Below are positions 1 through 7,458 of a stretch of 18,883 bases of DNA, one piece after another. The notes beneath the pieces were generated by a model. The model was not told the origin of the DNA. It saw only the letters and a program-made list of their open reading frames with translations, and ran no database searches. The stretch spans positions 1 through 18,883 of the forward strand of contig JBOGIR010000397.1 in the NCBI GenBank assembly GCA_050742335.1, written 5' to 3'. The position numbers were made by a program, and so were the translations under genes. Every line of letters starts with the position of its first letter. Positions within the stretch are counted from its first letter, which is position 1. Origin of the DNA: DATCJA01 sp050742335. Lineage in GTDB: Bacteria > Acidobacteriota > Vicinamibacteria > Vicinamibacterales > UBA2999.

Positions 1-14
1 CGATGGAGGACGTC

Positions 15-992
15 ATGGATCAGATTCGCTGGCCCCGGCTCCTCGCCGGTCTCATCTCAGTACTCATCTGCGCCCCCAGCGCGGCCGTGTCCCAGGCCGG
101 CGCGAGCTGGTCGCCGAGCGGTGCTATGCCCTACGAGCGCTCGGAAACTGCCGTCGCAGCATTGAACGGAAAGATTTACGTCATCTCGGGCAACTCGCGC
201 GGCGTCGAGGCCAACGCCTTCAATCAGGAATACGACCCGAAAACCGGGACATGGCGCGAGCTGGCGCTGATGCCCCGCGTGGCGTCGCATGCCGGGGCGG
301 TGGCGCTGAACGGGAAAATCTACGTGGTTGGCGGGTTCGTCGCCAACGTCCACATTGGCGCCATGACCCGCGTTTTCGAATACGACCCGGCGACCGACCG
401 CTGGCGCCCGCTCGCGCCGCTCGGAGCGCCCCGCGGATCGCCCGGTGTCGTGGCCCTGAACGGGAAGATCCACGCCATCGGTGGGCGCGACCCGGAGCTT
501 CGAACCGTGGCCACGCACGAGGTCTACGACCCTGCCAGCAACTCATGGAGCATGGCTCCGCCGCTCCCCCAGGCCCGCGATCATCTCGGCATCGCCGTGG
601 CAGGCGGACGCATCCACGTCTTTGGCGGACGAACCGAGGCGACCGTGAACAACGTACCCCGCCACGATGTGTACGATCCTGCGACCACCGCGTGGAGTAC
701 GGCAGCGCCTCTCATCACGGCGCGCAGCGCCGGCGTCGTGTTCTCTCTCGACAACCGCATCGTCTATGCCGGTGGCGAGTGCAAGGACGCCCAGGCGAGC
801 GTCACCTTTTCAGAGGTAGAGGCGTACGATCCGCGGACGAACCAGTGGACGGCGTTGCCCGCGCTGCAGCCGGGGCGGCACGCGGCGGCAGCCGTGGCGG
901 TGGGAGAGCAGGCATACCTGTTCGGCGGCAACCTCGGGTGTGGCGGCAATAGACCGTCGAAGGAAGTGCTGGTCTTCCGCATGCGAAACTGA
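15..992 (+). CDS. Exported Kelch-repeat beta-propeller protein
   Basis: This 325-residue protein begins with a signal-peptide-like segment: basic residues, then a hydrophobic stretch (LLAGLISVLICAPSAA). The rest is about six Kelch blades. Each has an ALNGKIYV-GG type strand, a YDP-T--W motif (YDPKTGTW, YDPATDRW, YDPASNSW, YDPATTAW, YDPRTNQW) and a following PLP/LP-R turn. Such propellers usually bind proteins or sugars, so it probably acts in the periplasm or at the cell surface; its ligand is not evident. I chose the ATG at 15 because GGAGGA lies five bases upstream; an in-frame ATG at 3 has no visible site because the window begins there. The next gene is another exported propeller protein in the same direction, about 115 bp away, but a repeat cluster separates them, so an operon is uncertain. 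Confidence 0.88.
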   Translation: MDQIRWPRLLAGLISVLICAPSAAVSQAGASWSPSGAMPYERSETAVAALNGKIYVISGNSRGVEANAFNQEYDPKTGTWRELALMPRVASHAGAVALNGKIYVVGGFVANVHIGAMTRVFEYDPATDRWRPLAPLGAPRGSPGVVALNGKIHAIGGRDPELRTVATHEVYDPASNSWSMAPPLPQARDHLGIAVAGGRIHVFGGRTEATVNNVPRHDVYDPATTAWSTAAPLITARSAGVVFSLDNRIVYAGGECKDAQASVTFSEVEAYDPRTNQWTALPALQPGRHAAAAVAVGEQAYLFGGNLGCGGNRPSKEVLVFRMRN

Positions 993-1008
993 CGCATTTT
1001 TTACCTTC

Positions 1009-1037
1009 ACGGGCCACGGAGACACGGAGACACAGAG
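1009..1037 (+). repeat. Nonamer tandem repeat, CACGGAGAC type (single arm)
   Basis: Just after the Kelch stop codon, units such as CCACGGAGA and CACGGAGAC follow one another with a nine-base period, preceded by GGGC. The same family returns as two opposed arms at 12939-13023. It is non-coding and short; its function is unknown. Confidence 0.75.
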
Positions 1038-1054
1038 GAAGTCCTTTCGTGGTC

Positions 1055-1081
1055 GGTCCGGCTGAAGCCGGACACTACGTA
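1055..1081 (+). repeat. Small hairpin repeat, GTCCGGCT-GA-AGCCGGAC plus ACTACGTA tail
   Basis: Arms 1056-1063 and 1066-1073 are perfect 8-base inverted repeats around GA (equivalently a seven-base stem with a TGAA loop). They are followed by ACTACGTAC. A second copy with the same stem and tail but an ATAA loop lies at 3898-3926. This is a REP-like dispersed palindrome by appearance. It sits about 27 bp before the start of the next gene, inside its probable leader. Confidence 0.8.
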
Positions 1082-1107
1082 CCCTCGGCGACGTGGAGAG
1101 AGCTGAC

Positions 1108-3282
1108 ATGAAGAGACGACGTCTGTTTTCGCTCGGCCTCGTCGTAGCCGCGAGCGTGGCGCTGCTGGCCGCCTCTGGGGGCCGGCTGAGCGGGCAGCAG
1201 GAACCCAGTGCACCCGTTCCGATCGACGACGACGACATCGGCGGCGTGGTGACGAGCGTGAACGGGCCGGAGGCCGGCGTCTGGGTGATCGCGGAGACGA
1301 CAGAGCTCCCCACCAAGTTCGCCAGGATCGTGGTGACCGACGATCGAGGACGCTACGTGTTGCCTGACCTCCCAAGAGCCGGCTACAACGTCTGGGTGCG
1401 TGGCTATGGGCTCGTCGATTCGGCGAAAGTCCAAGTTGCACCGGGCAAGGCCGTCAATCTCAAGGCCGTCATCGCACCGAGCGCGGCGGCCGCCGCGGAA
1501 TACTATCCAGCCATCTACTGGTACTCCATGCTCGAGATTCCGGGGAAGAGCGAGTTCCCTGTCGGCAAGGCGACGAGCCAGGGCGAATGGCTCGCCGGCA
1601 TCAAGACGCTCGGCTGCCTGTCATGCCATCAGATGGGCAACAGGCCGACGCGTACGATTCCGACGGCGCTGGGACCATTCAAGACCTCGCTCGAGGCATG
1701 GCGGCGGCGCGTGCTGTCCGGACAGGCCAGCGAAATCATGATGCGCAATCTCGAGGATCTCGAGCCGCAACGCGCCCTGGCCTTGTTCGCCAATTGGACC
1801 GATCGGATCGCTGCCGGCGAGCTCCCCGCGTCCAGACCGTCGCGCCCCCAGGGTGCCGCGCGCAACATCGTCATCTCCCTGTGGGACTGGGCCACGCCCA
1901 AGGCCTACCTGCACGACGAGATCTCCAGCGACAAGCGGAATCCCACGGTCAACGCCAATGGCCTGATTTACGGTTCTCCCGAGGACAGCACGGATTTCGT
2001 GCCGATCCTCGACCCGGTGCGTCATGTGGCGACCGAAGTGAAGGTGCCGGTTCGCGATCCGAAAACGCCCGACACCATGGCGATCTCCACGCTGAATACG
2101 CTGATGCTGGCGCCGTCGCCGTTCTGGGGCACGGAACGAATCTGGCAAAGTCAGGCCACCGTGCACAATCCGATGTTCGACCAGGCGGGTCGGGTGTGGC
2201 TCACGGCGAGGATTCGCCCGCCGGCCAATCCTGCCTTCTGCAAGAAAGGATCGGATCATTCCTCGGCCAGGCTCTTCCCACTCGAACGAGCTGGACGCCA
2301 CGCCGCAGTGTACGACCCCGCGACCCGGAACTTCACGCTCGTCGACACCTGCTTCAGCACGCATCATCTGGTCTTTGCCGAGGATGCCGCCAACACGCTG
2401 TGGTTCAGCGGTGGCGGCGCGGCGAGCGGCGTCCTGGGCTGGCTGAACACGAAGACGTTCCTCGAAACCGGCGACGAGGCGAAGTCGCAAGGTTGGACGG
2501 CCTTCATCCTCGACACAAACGGGAATGGCAGGCGCGACCAGTACGTGGAGCCCGGCCAGCCAGTCGATCCGACACGCGACACGCGGATTACGGCAGGCTA
2601 TTACGGCATCGGGGTGAGCCCGGTGGACGGATCCATCTGGGGGTCCGTGCTGGGCTTTCCCGGCGCGGTCATCCGGCTCAACCCGGGCGAGAACCCGCCG
2701 GCGACGACGCTGACGGAAATCTTCGAGGTGCCGTGGAACGAACCGATGGCGATCGTCAACGGGTACGGGCCGCGCGGCATGGACATCGATCGCAACGGCG
2801 CTGTCTGGGTACCGCTGGCGAGCGGGCAACTCGCCAGCTTCGACCGGCGCAGGTGCACGGTGCTGAACGGGCCGACCGCCACCGGAAAGCACTGCCCTCA
2901 AGGCTGGAGGCTCCACTCACTCCCAGGCCCGCAGTTCCAGGGCGTGACGGATCCGGGATCGGCTCAGGCCAGCTACTACACGTGGGTGGATCAGCACGAC
3001 ACATTCGGATTGGGCCGGAATGTGCCGTTTGCAACGGGCAATCTTTCCGACTCGCTGGAAGCATTCGTGGACGGGACGTTCGTCACCTTGCGCATCCCCT
3101 ATCCGATGGGGTTCCACGCCAAGGGCATGGATGGGCGCATCGACGATCCGAAGGCGGGCTGGAAGGGGAAGGGGCTCTGGTCGGCGTACGCCGGGAGAGC
3201 GACCCATCACATCGAAGGCGGCAAGGGGACCAGGCCGAAGGTCGTGAAGTTCCAGCTTCGCCCCGATCCATTGGCGAAGTGA
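1108..3282 (+). CDS. Exported protein: carboxypeptidase-regulatory-like domain, CXXCH haem site, beta-propeller
   Basis: This 724-residue protein starts with a signal peptide (MKRRRLF then a hydrophobic run ending near SGQQ). Residues about 43-125 resemble a carboxypeptidase-regulatory-like (transthyretin-like) beta-sandwich: GGVVTS, then DDRGRYVLPDLPRAGY. Residues 170-174 (CLSCH, from base 1615) form one c-type haem-binding motif, so the domain at about 155-245 is probably a small monohaem cytochrome. From about residue 250 onward the sequence looks like a propeller related to virginiamycin-B-lyase/streptogramin-lyase folds (GIGVSPVDGSIWGSV, MDIDRNGAVWVPLASG, GNGRRDQYVEPGQP). I infer a periplasmic or surface redox or sensing role; the substrate is unknown and lyase activity is not implied. 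ATG 1108 is preferred over GTG 1093 because GGAGAG lies seven bases before it. Confidence 0.85.
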   Translation: MKRRRLFSLGLVVAASVALLAASGGRLSGQQEPSAPVPIDDDDIGGVVTSVNGPEAGVWVIAETTELPTKFARIVVTDDRGRYVLPDLPRAGYNVWVRGYGLVDSAKVQVAPGKAVNLKAVIAPSAAAAAEYYPAIYWYSMLEIPGKSEFPVGKATSQGEWLAGIKTLGCLSCHQMGNRPTRTIPTALGPFKTSLEAWRRRVLSGQASEIMMRNLEDLEPQRALALFANWTDRIAAGELPASRPSRPQGAARNIVISLWDWATPKAYLHDEISSDKRNPTVNANGLIYGSPEDSTDFVPILDPVRHVATEVKVPVRDPKTPDTMAISTLNTLMLAPSPFWGTERIWQSQATVHNPMFDQAGRVWLTARIRPPANPAFCKKGSDHSSARLFPLERAGRHAAVYDPATRNFTLVDTCFSTHHLVFAEDAANTLWFSGGGAASGVLGWLNTKTFLETGDEAKSQGWTAFILDTNGNGRRDQYVEPGQPVDPTRDTRITAGYYGIGVSPVDGSIWGSVLGFPGAVIRLNPGENPPATTLTEIFEVPWNEPMAIVNGYGPRGMDIDRNGAVWVPLASGQLASFDRRRCTVLNGPTATGKHCPQGWRLHSLPGPQFQGVTDPGSAQASYYTWVDQHDTFGLGRNVPFATGNLSDSLEAFVDGTFVTLRIPYPMGFHAKGMDGRIDDPKAGWKGKGLWSAYAGRATHHIEGGKGTRPKVVKFQLRPDPLAK

Positions 3283-3310
3283 ACCCTTGAGCGCGCGGCC
3301 GTGAGCGCCT

Positions 3311-3862
3311 CTATTGCAGTTGGGACGGAGCGAACGTGAGCCGCCTGGTCGCGCCATCGCCAACGGCGGTGAGCTCGACGGCTTCGCTTTCGATCCGGGT
3401 GACGCGGTAGTACCCGAGAATCTCTTCGCCTTCACGGACGAGCAGCACGCCCGCGGGTGAGCTCAGGATCGCTGTCCGCTCGGCGCGCCCATCCACCTGT
3501 TCCTCGGCGATCCCGGAAAGAGAAACCTGCGGCGCTGCGGGCGTCAGATCGACCGGTGACGCCGACGCTTCCGGCACCCCACGCGCGGCCAGGTCAGGGG
3601 CGTCGGCCGTGCGGGCCGCGAATCGAAATGGATTGCGCCGCGGCGCCGCATACTCGCGCGCCGTGCGCAGGCGCGACTGCAGCCGCGCCGCCTGGTGCTC
3701 GATGTCGTTCTCAGCAGGCGTGACGGCGCGCGGCGACCGTGTCTGCGAAACAGCCGTAGCGGCCGGCGTATTCGACGGTGGCGACGCAGCCAGCCATCCG
3801 GCCACAACCGTGGCCCCGGACATTGCGGCGTACGACTTCCAGGTCATGTCAGCCACGCTCAT
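3311..3862 (-). CDS. Small membrane-anchored protein with GspC/PilP HR-like C-terminal domain
   Basis: The protein is 183 residues from ATG 3862, with one predicted N-terminal membrane helix at about residues 11-27. A proline/alanine-rich, charged linker follows (to about residue 105), containing RRNPFRF. The compact C-terminal domain (about 112-180) reads SLSGIAEE, AILSSPAGVLLVREGEEI, then YRVTRIESEAVEL. The pattern 'NPF ... L-GI ... G ... VREG-- ... Y-V--I----V-L' is typical of HR-like domains of GspC and PilP, which connect inner-membrane and outer-membrane parts of secretion or pilus systems. No other secretion gene is near, so this stays tentative. The start is uncertain: a -10-like TAGAAT overlaps ATG 3862, so GTG 3856 or ATG 3847 may be used. 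It is convergent with the upstream haem/propeller gene, with a 28-bp gap. Confidence 0.6.
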   Translation of the reverse strand: MSVADMTWKSYAAMSGATVVAGWLAASPPSNTPAATAVSQTRSPRAVTPAENDIEHQAARLQSRLRTAREYAAPRRNPFRFAARTADAPDLAARGVPEASASPVDLTPAAPQVSLSGIAEEQVDGRAERTAILSSPAGVLLVREGEEILGYYRVTRIESEAVELTAVGDGATRRLTFAPSQLQ

Positions 3863-3866
3863 TCTA
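3861..3866 (-). promoter_or_regulatory. -10-like TAGAAT before the small membrane protein gene
   Basis: TAGAAT on the minus strand ends at 3861, four bases before GTG 3856 and 13 before ATG 3847. It overlaps ATG 3862, so if it is a real -10 box the transcript would start after that ATG. No convincing -35 element is visible. Confidence 0.4.
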
Positions 3867-3897
3867 ACATTTCGGTCGTTTCGAGGCGGTTGAACAG

Positions 3898-3926
3898 GTC
3901 CGGCTATAAAGCCGGACACTACGTAC
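3898..3926 (+). repeat. Small hairpin repeat, second copy (GTCCGGCT-ATAA-AGCCGGAC, ACTACGTAC)
   Basis: Arms 3898-3905 and 3910-3917 are perfect inverted repeats with an ATAA loop, followed by ACTACGTACG. Stem and tail equal those of the copy at 1055-1081 while the loop differs in length and sequence. It lies between two divergent genes, about 45 bases upstream of the kdsB -10-like box. Confidence 0.8.
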
Positions 3927-3968
3927 GCGAAGCGAGTGCTCGGCGACAGCCCGCAATGCGCGCTGTGC

Positions 3969-3974
3969 TATGAT
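3969..3974 (+). promoter_or_regulatory. -10-like TATGAT for kdsB, five bases before its GTG
   Basis: TATGAT ends five bases before the only plausible start codon of kdsB (GTG 3980). No Shine-Dalgarno sequence is present. The spacing puts the transcription start at or next to the start codon, suggesting a leaderless mRNA. No clear -35 element is visible. Confidence 0.5.
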
Positions 3975-3979
3975 TCGTC

Positions 3980-4756
3980 GTGCACCCCGTCGCGTTCCGG
4001 AATCCTTTCCGGCGAACGTCACAGCCCCTGCACACCATCGTCGTCATTCCCGCCCGGTACCACTCAACGCGTTTGCCCGCAAAAGTCCTGGCCGATATCG
4101 GCGGCCGCCCGATGATCGAGCATGTCTACCGGCGTGCGGCAGCGACGCCCGGCATCGACGGCGTCGTTGTCGCAACCGACGACGGCCGGATAGCGTCGGC
4201 GGTTGAAGCATTTGGCGGCGTCGTACGGATGACGCGACCGACACATCGCACCGGGACGGACCGGGCGGCCGAGGTCGCCGCCGCTCTCGAGTGCGACATT
4301 GTCGTCAACGTCCAGGGCGACCTGCCGCTCGTCGAGCCGGACATGATCGCCCAGGCGATTGGGCCGCTCGATCAGGATCCCCGCGTGGACATGTCGACGC
4401 TCCGGCAGCCAATCGTCCATGCGTCGGAGCGGGACAACCCGAACGTCGTGAAGGTGGTGGTGGATCGCAGTGGCAATGCGTTGTATTTCTCGCGAGCGCC
4501 CGTCCCTTTTCTCCGAGGCGACGGGCCAACCTGCAAGCATATCGGCTTGTACGGCTATCGCCGGACGTTTCTCCTGACGTTGACGACCCTGCCCCAGACA
4601 CCGCTCGAAGTCGCGGAATCACTCGAGCAGCTGCGCGCGCTCGAACACGGATTTGCTATCCGCACCGTGGAAACACACTACGAGTCAATTGAAGTCGACA
4701 CTCCCGAGGACCTGGAACGCGTGCGGCGGCTGCTCGCCGTCGGCACGGGCGCATGA
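3980..4756 (+). CDS. kdsB: 3-deoxy-manno-octulosonate cytidylyltransferase (CMP-Kdo synthetase)
   Basis: The enzyme joins Kdo to CMP using CTP, giving the CMP-Kdo donor for the LPS inner core. It is 258 residues, near family length. Seen motifs: IPARYHSTRLPAK (nucleotide-binding signature, from about residue 24), DIGGRPMIEHVYRRA, VVVATDDGRI, RTGTDRAAEV, NVQGDLPLVEPDMI, and C-terminal HIGLYGYRRTFL and ESLEQLRALEHG. The usual NVQGDEP is NVQGDLP here, losing the acidic residue after the conserved Asp. A short extension of about 17 residues precedes the first strand. GTG 3980 is effectively the only available start, and a -10-like TATGAT lies five bases before it. pyrG follows after six bases, so CTP supply and CTP use are encoded together. 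The cytosolic role is certain at family level. Confidence 0.95.
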   Translation: MHPVAFRNPFRRTSQPLHTIVVIPARYHSTRLPAKVLADIGGRPMIEHVYRRAAATPGIDGVVVATDDGRIASAVEAFGGVVRMTRPTHRTGTDRAAEVAAALECDIVVNVQGDLPLVEPDMIAQAIGPLDQDPRVDMSTLRQPIVHASERDNPNVVKVVVDRSGNALYFSRAPVPFLRGDGPTCKHIGLYGYRRTFLLTLTTLPQTPLEVAESLEQLRALEHGFAIRTVETHYESIEVDTPEDLERVRRLLAVGTGA

Positions 4757-4762
4757 GGCGGC

Positions 4763-6421
4763 ATGATGCAGCGACCTGACGGACGGCCAGTGAAGTACAT
4801 CTTCGTAACCGGCGGCGTGGTGTCGTCACTTGGAAAAGGGCTCGCGGCGGCGTCCATCGGCCGGCTGCTCGAGGATCACGGATACCGCGTAGCGCTGCAG
4901 AAGTTCGACCCGTACATCAACGTCGATCCCGGGACGATGAGTCCGTACCAGCATGGCGAGGTCTACGTCACCGACGACGGCGCGGAAACCGACCTCGACC
5001 TGGGCCACTACGAGCGGTTCACCAGCATGGTGGCCACACGCAACAGCAACTGGACGACGGGCAAGATCTACCTGTCGGTCATTCAGAAGGAACGCCGCGG
5101 TGATTACCTCGGCCGGACCGTACAGGTCATCCCCCACATCACCAACGAGATCAAAGACGCCGTCAGGGGCGGCTCGCGTGACGTCGACATCGTCATCGTG
5201 GAGATTGGGGGCACGGTGGGCGACATCGAGAGCATGCCGTTCCTCGAAGCGATTCGCCAGTTCCGGCTCGATGTCGGCCGCGAAAATACGATTTACATTC
5301 ACCTGACGCTCGTCCCTTTCATCGGGACCGCCGGCGAACTGAAGACGAAGCCGACCCAGCACAGCGTGCGCGACCTGCGCTCGATCGGCATTCAGCCCGA
5401 CATCCTGCTGTGCCGCACCGATCGGTTCCTCGACGCCGACATCAAACGAAAGATCGCCCTGTTCTGCGACGTCAACGAAGAAGCCGTCATCACGGCCAAG
5501 GACGTCTCGACGATTTACGAAGTGCCGCTCGTGCTTTCCGCCGAAGGCCTCGACCGTATCGTCCTCAAGCTGCTGGGATTGCCGTTGACGGAAGCGCGAA
5601 CGGAGGCGTGGCGGGAGCTCGTGCAGCGCATCAAGAATCCGGTCGACGAGCTCACGCTCCACGTTGTCGGCAAGTACACGGGGTACGAGGATTCGTACAA
5701 GAGCCTGAACGAGGCGGTCTTTCATGGCGGCTTCGCGCATCGTCTCAAAGTCCGGCTGAACTGGGTGGAGGCGGAGGCGCTCGAGAAAGAAGGCGGAACG
5801 TCCCTGCTCGAGGACGCGCACGGCATTCTGGTGCCCGGGGGATTTGGATCGCGCGGCACGCGCGGGATGATGAAGGCCGCCGAGTACGCCCGCGAGCATG
5901 GCGTGCCGTACTTCGGCATCTGTTACGGCTTCCAGTGGGCGACGGTTGAATTCGCCCGGAACGTCTGCGACCTCGAGGGGGCCGACTCCACTGAAGTGGA
6001 CGAGAACGCACCACACAAGGTGATCTACAAGCTGCGCGATCTGCTGGGTGTGGACGACCTGGGCGGCACCATGCGCCTCGGGCGATATGCCTGCGAGCTG
6101 GCGCCGGGATCGCTGGCCGCACGGATCTACGGCACGTCACTCATCCACGAACGTCATCGTCACCGGTACGAGTTCAACTGCCTGTACGAATCGGCTCTCC
6201 TCAGCAAGGGCATGCGGGTGTCGGGGCGTTCTCCGGACGGGAAGTTCGTCGAAATTGCCGAGCTGCCCTCGCATCCCTGGTTCGTGGCCGTGCAGTTTCA
6301 TCCCGAGTTCCAGTCGAAGCCGCTCAGGCCGCACCCGCTGTTCGCCGGTTTCGTGGGGGCGGCGCACCAGCACAAGACGGGCACGCTGGCGACGGAGACG
6401 GTGGCGGTCGGCCGTACGTAG
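4763..6421 (+). CDS. pyrG: CTP synthase (glutamine-hydrolysing)
   Basis: It converts UTP, ATP and glutamine to CTP. The 552-residue length is normal. The synthase domain (about residues 11-275) begins KYIFVTGGVVSSLGKG and carries KFDPYINVDPGTMSP, HGEVYVTDDGAETDLDLGHYERF and EIGGTVGDIES. The class I glutaminase domain (about 295-540) has LVPGGFGSRG, the nucleophile Cys387 in GICYGFQ, and His513/Glu515 in QFHPEFQSKP. Around the nucleophile the common form is GICLGMQ, so Tyr and Phe here are unusual. Two tandem ATGs (4763, 4766) follow a GAGG overlapping the kdsB stop; GTG 4790, giving a start directly at KYIF, is an alternative. It is co-directional with kdsB, six bases away, and probably co-transcribed. 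A repeat array and a separate promoter-like box follow it. Confidence 0.97.
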   Translation: MMQRPDGRPVKYIFVTGGVVSSLGKGLAAASIGRLLEDHGYRVALQKFDPYINVDPGTMSPYQHGEVYVTDDGAETDLDLGHYERFTSMVATRNSNWTTGKIYLSVIQKERRGDYLGRTVQVIPHITNEIKDAVRGGSRDVDIVIVEIGGTVGDIESMPFLEAIRQFRLDVGRENTIYIHLTLVPFIGTAGELKTKPTQHSVRDLRSIGIQPDILLCRTDRFLDADIKRKIALFCDVNEEAVITAKDVSTIYEVPLVLSAEGLDRIVLKLLGLPLTEARTEAWRELVQRIKNPVDELTLHVVGKYTGYEDSYKSLNEAVFHGGFAHRLKVRLNWVEAEALEKEGGTSLLEDAHGILVPGGFGSRGTRGMMKAAEYAREHGVPYFGICYGFQWATVEFARNVCDLEGADSTEVDENAPHKVIYKLRDLLGVDDLGGTMRLGRYACELAPGSLAARIYGTSLIHERHRHRYEFNCLYESALLSKGMRVSGRSPDGKFVEIAELPSHPWFVAVQFHPEFQSKPLRPHPLFAGFVGAAHQHKTGTLATETVAVGRT

Positions 6422-6493
6422 GCCCTCTCGGCGGGTCCGCTCGCGCCTGCTGGCGCGTCGCTCGCGGCACCCGCCCCACGTACTGCTTCCTGC

Positions 6494-6577
6494 CTACTGT
6501 CTAGTGCCTACTGTCTACTGTCTACTGCCTACTGTCTACTGCCTACTGTCTACTGCCTACTGCTTACTGCCTACTGC
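6494..6577 (+). repeat. Heptamer tandem array, CTACTGY x12
   Basis: Twelve consecutive seven-base units, CTACTGC or CTACTGT with two single-base variants (CTAGTGC, TTACTGC), fill most of the 179-bp gap between pyrG and kdsA. Degenerate units continue on both sides; bases 6422-6493 hold nothing else that I recognise. The array runs directly into the kdsA -10-like box at 6589. The same heptamer in opposite orientation (AGTAGGC) ends lapB at 9651-9676. Confidence 0.92.
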
Positions 6578-6588
6578 CTACCACTTAC

Positions 6589-6594
6589 TATAAT
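6589..6594 (+). promoter_or_regulatory. Consensus -10 TATAAT for kdsA, six bases before its GTG
   Basis: A perfect TATAAT ends six bases before GTG 6601, so the expected transcription start is the G of the start codon. No Shine-Dalgarno sequence is present, which suggests a leaderless mRNA. Any -35 element would fall inside the heptamer array; only a weak TTACTG (6564-6569), with a rather long spacer, is visible. Confidence 0.6.
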
Positions 6595-6600
6595 GTCGCA

Positions 6601-7458
6601 GTGAATCCCGTCCAGATTGGGCCGCTCTGGGTAGGCCGCGGGCATCCGCTCGTCCTCATCGCGGGTCCGTGTGTCATCGAGAGCGCTCAGCACGCCGTGG
6701 ACATCGCATCGGCGATTCTGGACGTGGCACGCCGCTGTGCCGTGCCGGTTGTCTTCAAAGCGTCGTACGACAAGGCCAACCGGACATCCCGTCACTCATT
6801 CCGCGGCCCCGGGCTCGATGCAGGCCTGGAGGTGCTGGCAACCGTCCGCGCACAGACCGGGCTTCCGCTGCTCACCGACATCCACGAGCCGTCACACGCG
6901 GCACCCGCGGCGGCCGTGGTCGACGTCCTGCAGATTCCCGCGTTTCTCTCGCGGCAAACCGACCTGCTCGTCGCCGCAGCACGCACCGGCAGGCCGGTCA
7001 ACATCAAGAAGGGACAGTTTCTCGCCCCCTCCGACATGCGTCACGCCATCGAGAAGGTGACGGCCGAAGGCAACCCCTCGGTCCTCGTCACCGAGCGCGG
7101 CGTGAGTTTCGGGTATCACGACCTGGTGGTCGACATGCGGGCGCTGCCGATGCTGCAGGAGCTCGGCTACCCTGTCGTGTTCGACGTGACGCACAGTCTG
7201 CAGCAGCCCGGAGCGGGCGATGGCGTTACGACAGGACTGGCCCAGTACATCGAGCCGCTCGCCTCGGCTGGTGTCGCGGCGGGAGCCGACGCGCTGTTCA
7301 TGGAAGTGCACGAGGAACCGTCGCGCGCCAGGAGCGACGCCGCCAACGCCCTGCGCCTGGACGCGCTCGAACCGCTCGTGCTGAAACTGAAACGGATTGC
7401 TGCCGTTGTTCGTGAAGACGTCGCCGCCGGTGCTGCCGCCACGAGAGGACGTCGATGA
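6601..7458 (+). CDS. kdsA: 3-deoxy-8-phosphooctulonate synthase (Kdo-8-P synthase), metal-dependent type
   Basis: It condenses phosphoenolpyruvate with arabinose 5-phosphate to Kdo 8-phosphate. It has 285 residues, normal for the family. Seen motifs: LIAGPCVIES (about 19-28), VVFKASYDKANRTS, LLTDIHEPSHA, LQIPAFLSRQTDLL, NIKKGQFLAPSDM, VTERGVSFGYHDLVVDMR, FDVTHSLQQPG and FMEVHEEPSRARSDAAN. Cys24 in AGPC is the residue that marks the metal-dependent class; E. coli KdsA, which needs no metal, has Asn there. The later His/Glu/Asp ligand motifs are also present, so I infer a metalloenzyme. The start is GTG 6601, with a TATAAT box directly upstream. It overlaps kdsD by four bases (ATGA), indicating translational coupling. 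Confidence 0.96.
   Translation: MNPVQIGPLWVGRGHPLVLIAGPCVIESAQHAVDIASAILDVARRCAVPVVFKASYDKANRTSRHSFRGPGLDAGLEVLATVRAQTGLPLLTDIHEPSHAAPAAAVVDVLQIPAFLSRQTDLLVAAARTGRPVNIKKGQFLAPSDMRHAIEKVTAEGNPSVLVTERGVSFGYHDLVVDMRALPMLQELGYPVVFDVTHSLQQPGAGDGVTTGLAQYIEPLASAGVAAGADALFMEVHEEPSRARSDAANALRLDALEPLVLKLKRIAAVVREDVAAGAAATRGRR

Noticed and set aside
1621..2916. Open frame of 431 codons on the minus strand
   Set aside because: It lies antisense to the haem/propeller gene, whose frame has a signal peptide, CXXCH and propeller motifs; the antisense product has none.
1587..3290. Open frame of 567 codons on the plus strand in a second frame
   Set aside because: It overlaps the haem/propeller gene in another frame, with Arg/Gly-rich composition and no recognisable motif.
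3283..3310. Terminator between the haem/propeller gene and the small membrane protein gene
   Set aside because: The 28-bp gap is GC-rich but shows no convincing stem with a U-tract in either direction.
4826..6016. Open frame of 396 codons on the minus strand
   Set aside because: It lies wholly antisense to pyrG, which is unambiguous.
6494..6577. Possible CRISPR array
   Set aside because: The seven-base units are directly adjacent, with no spacers and no cas genes nearby. The same holds for the arrays at 9651, 11321, 15465 and 18073.
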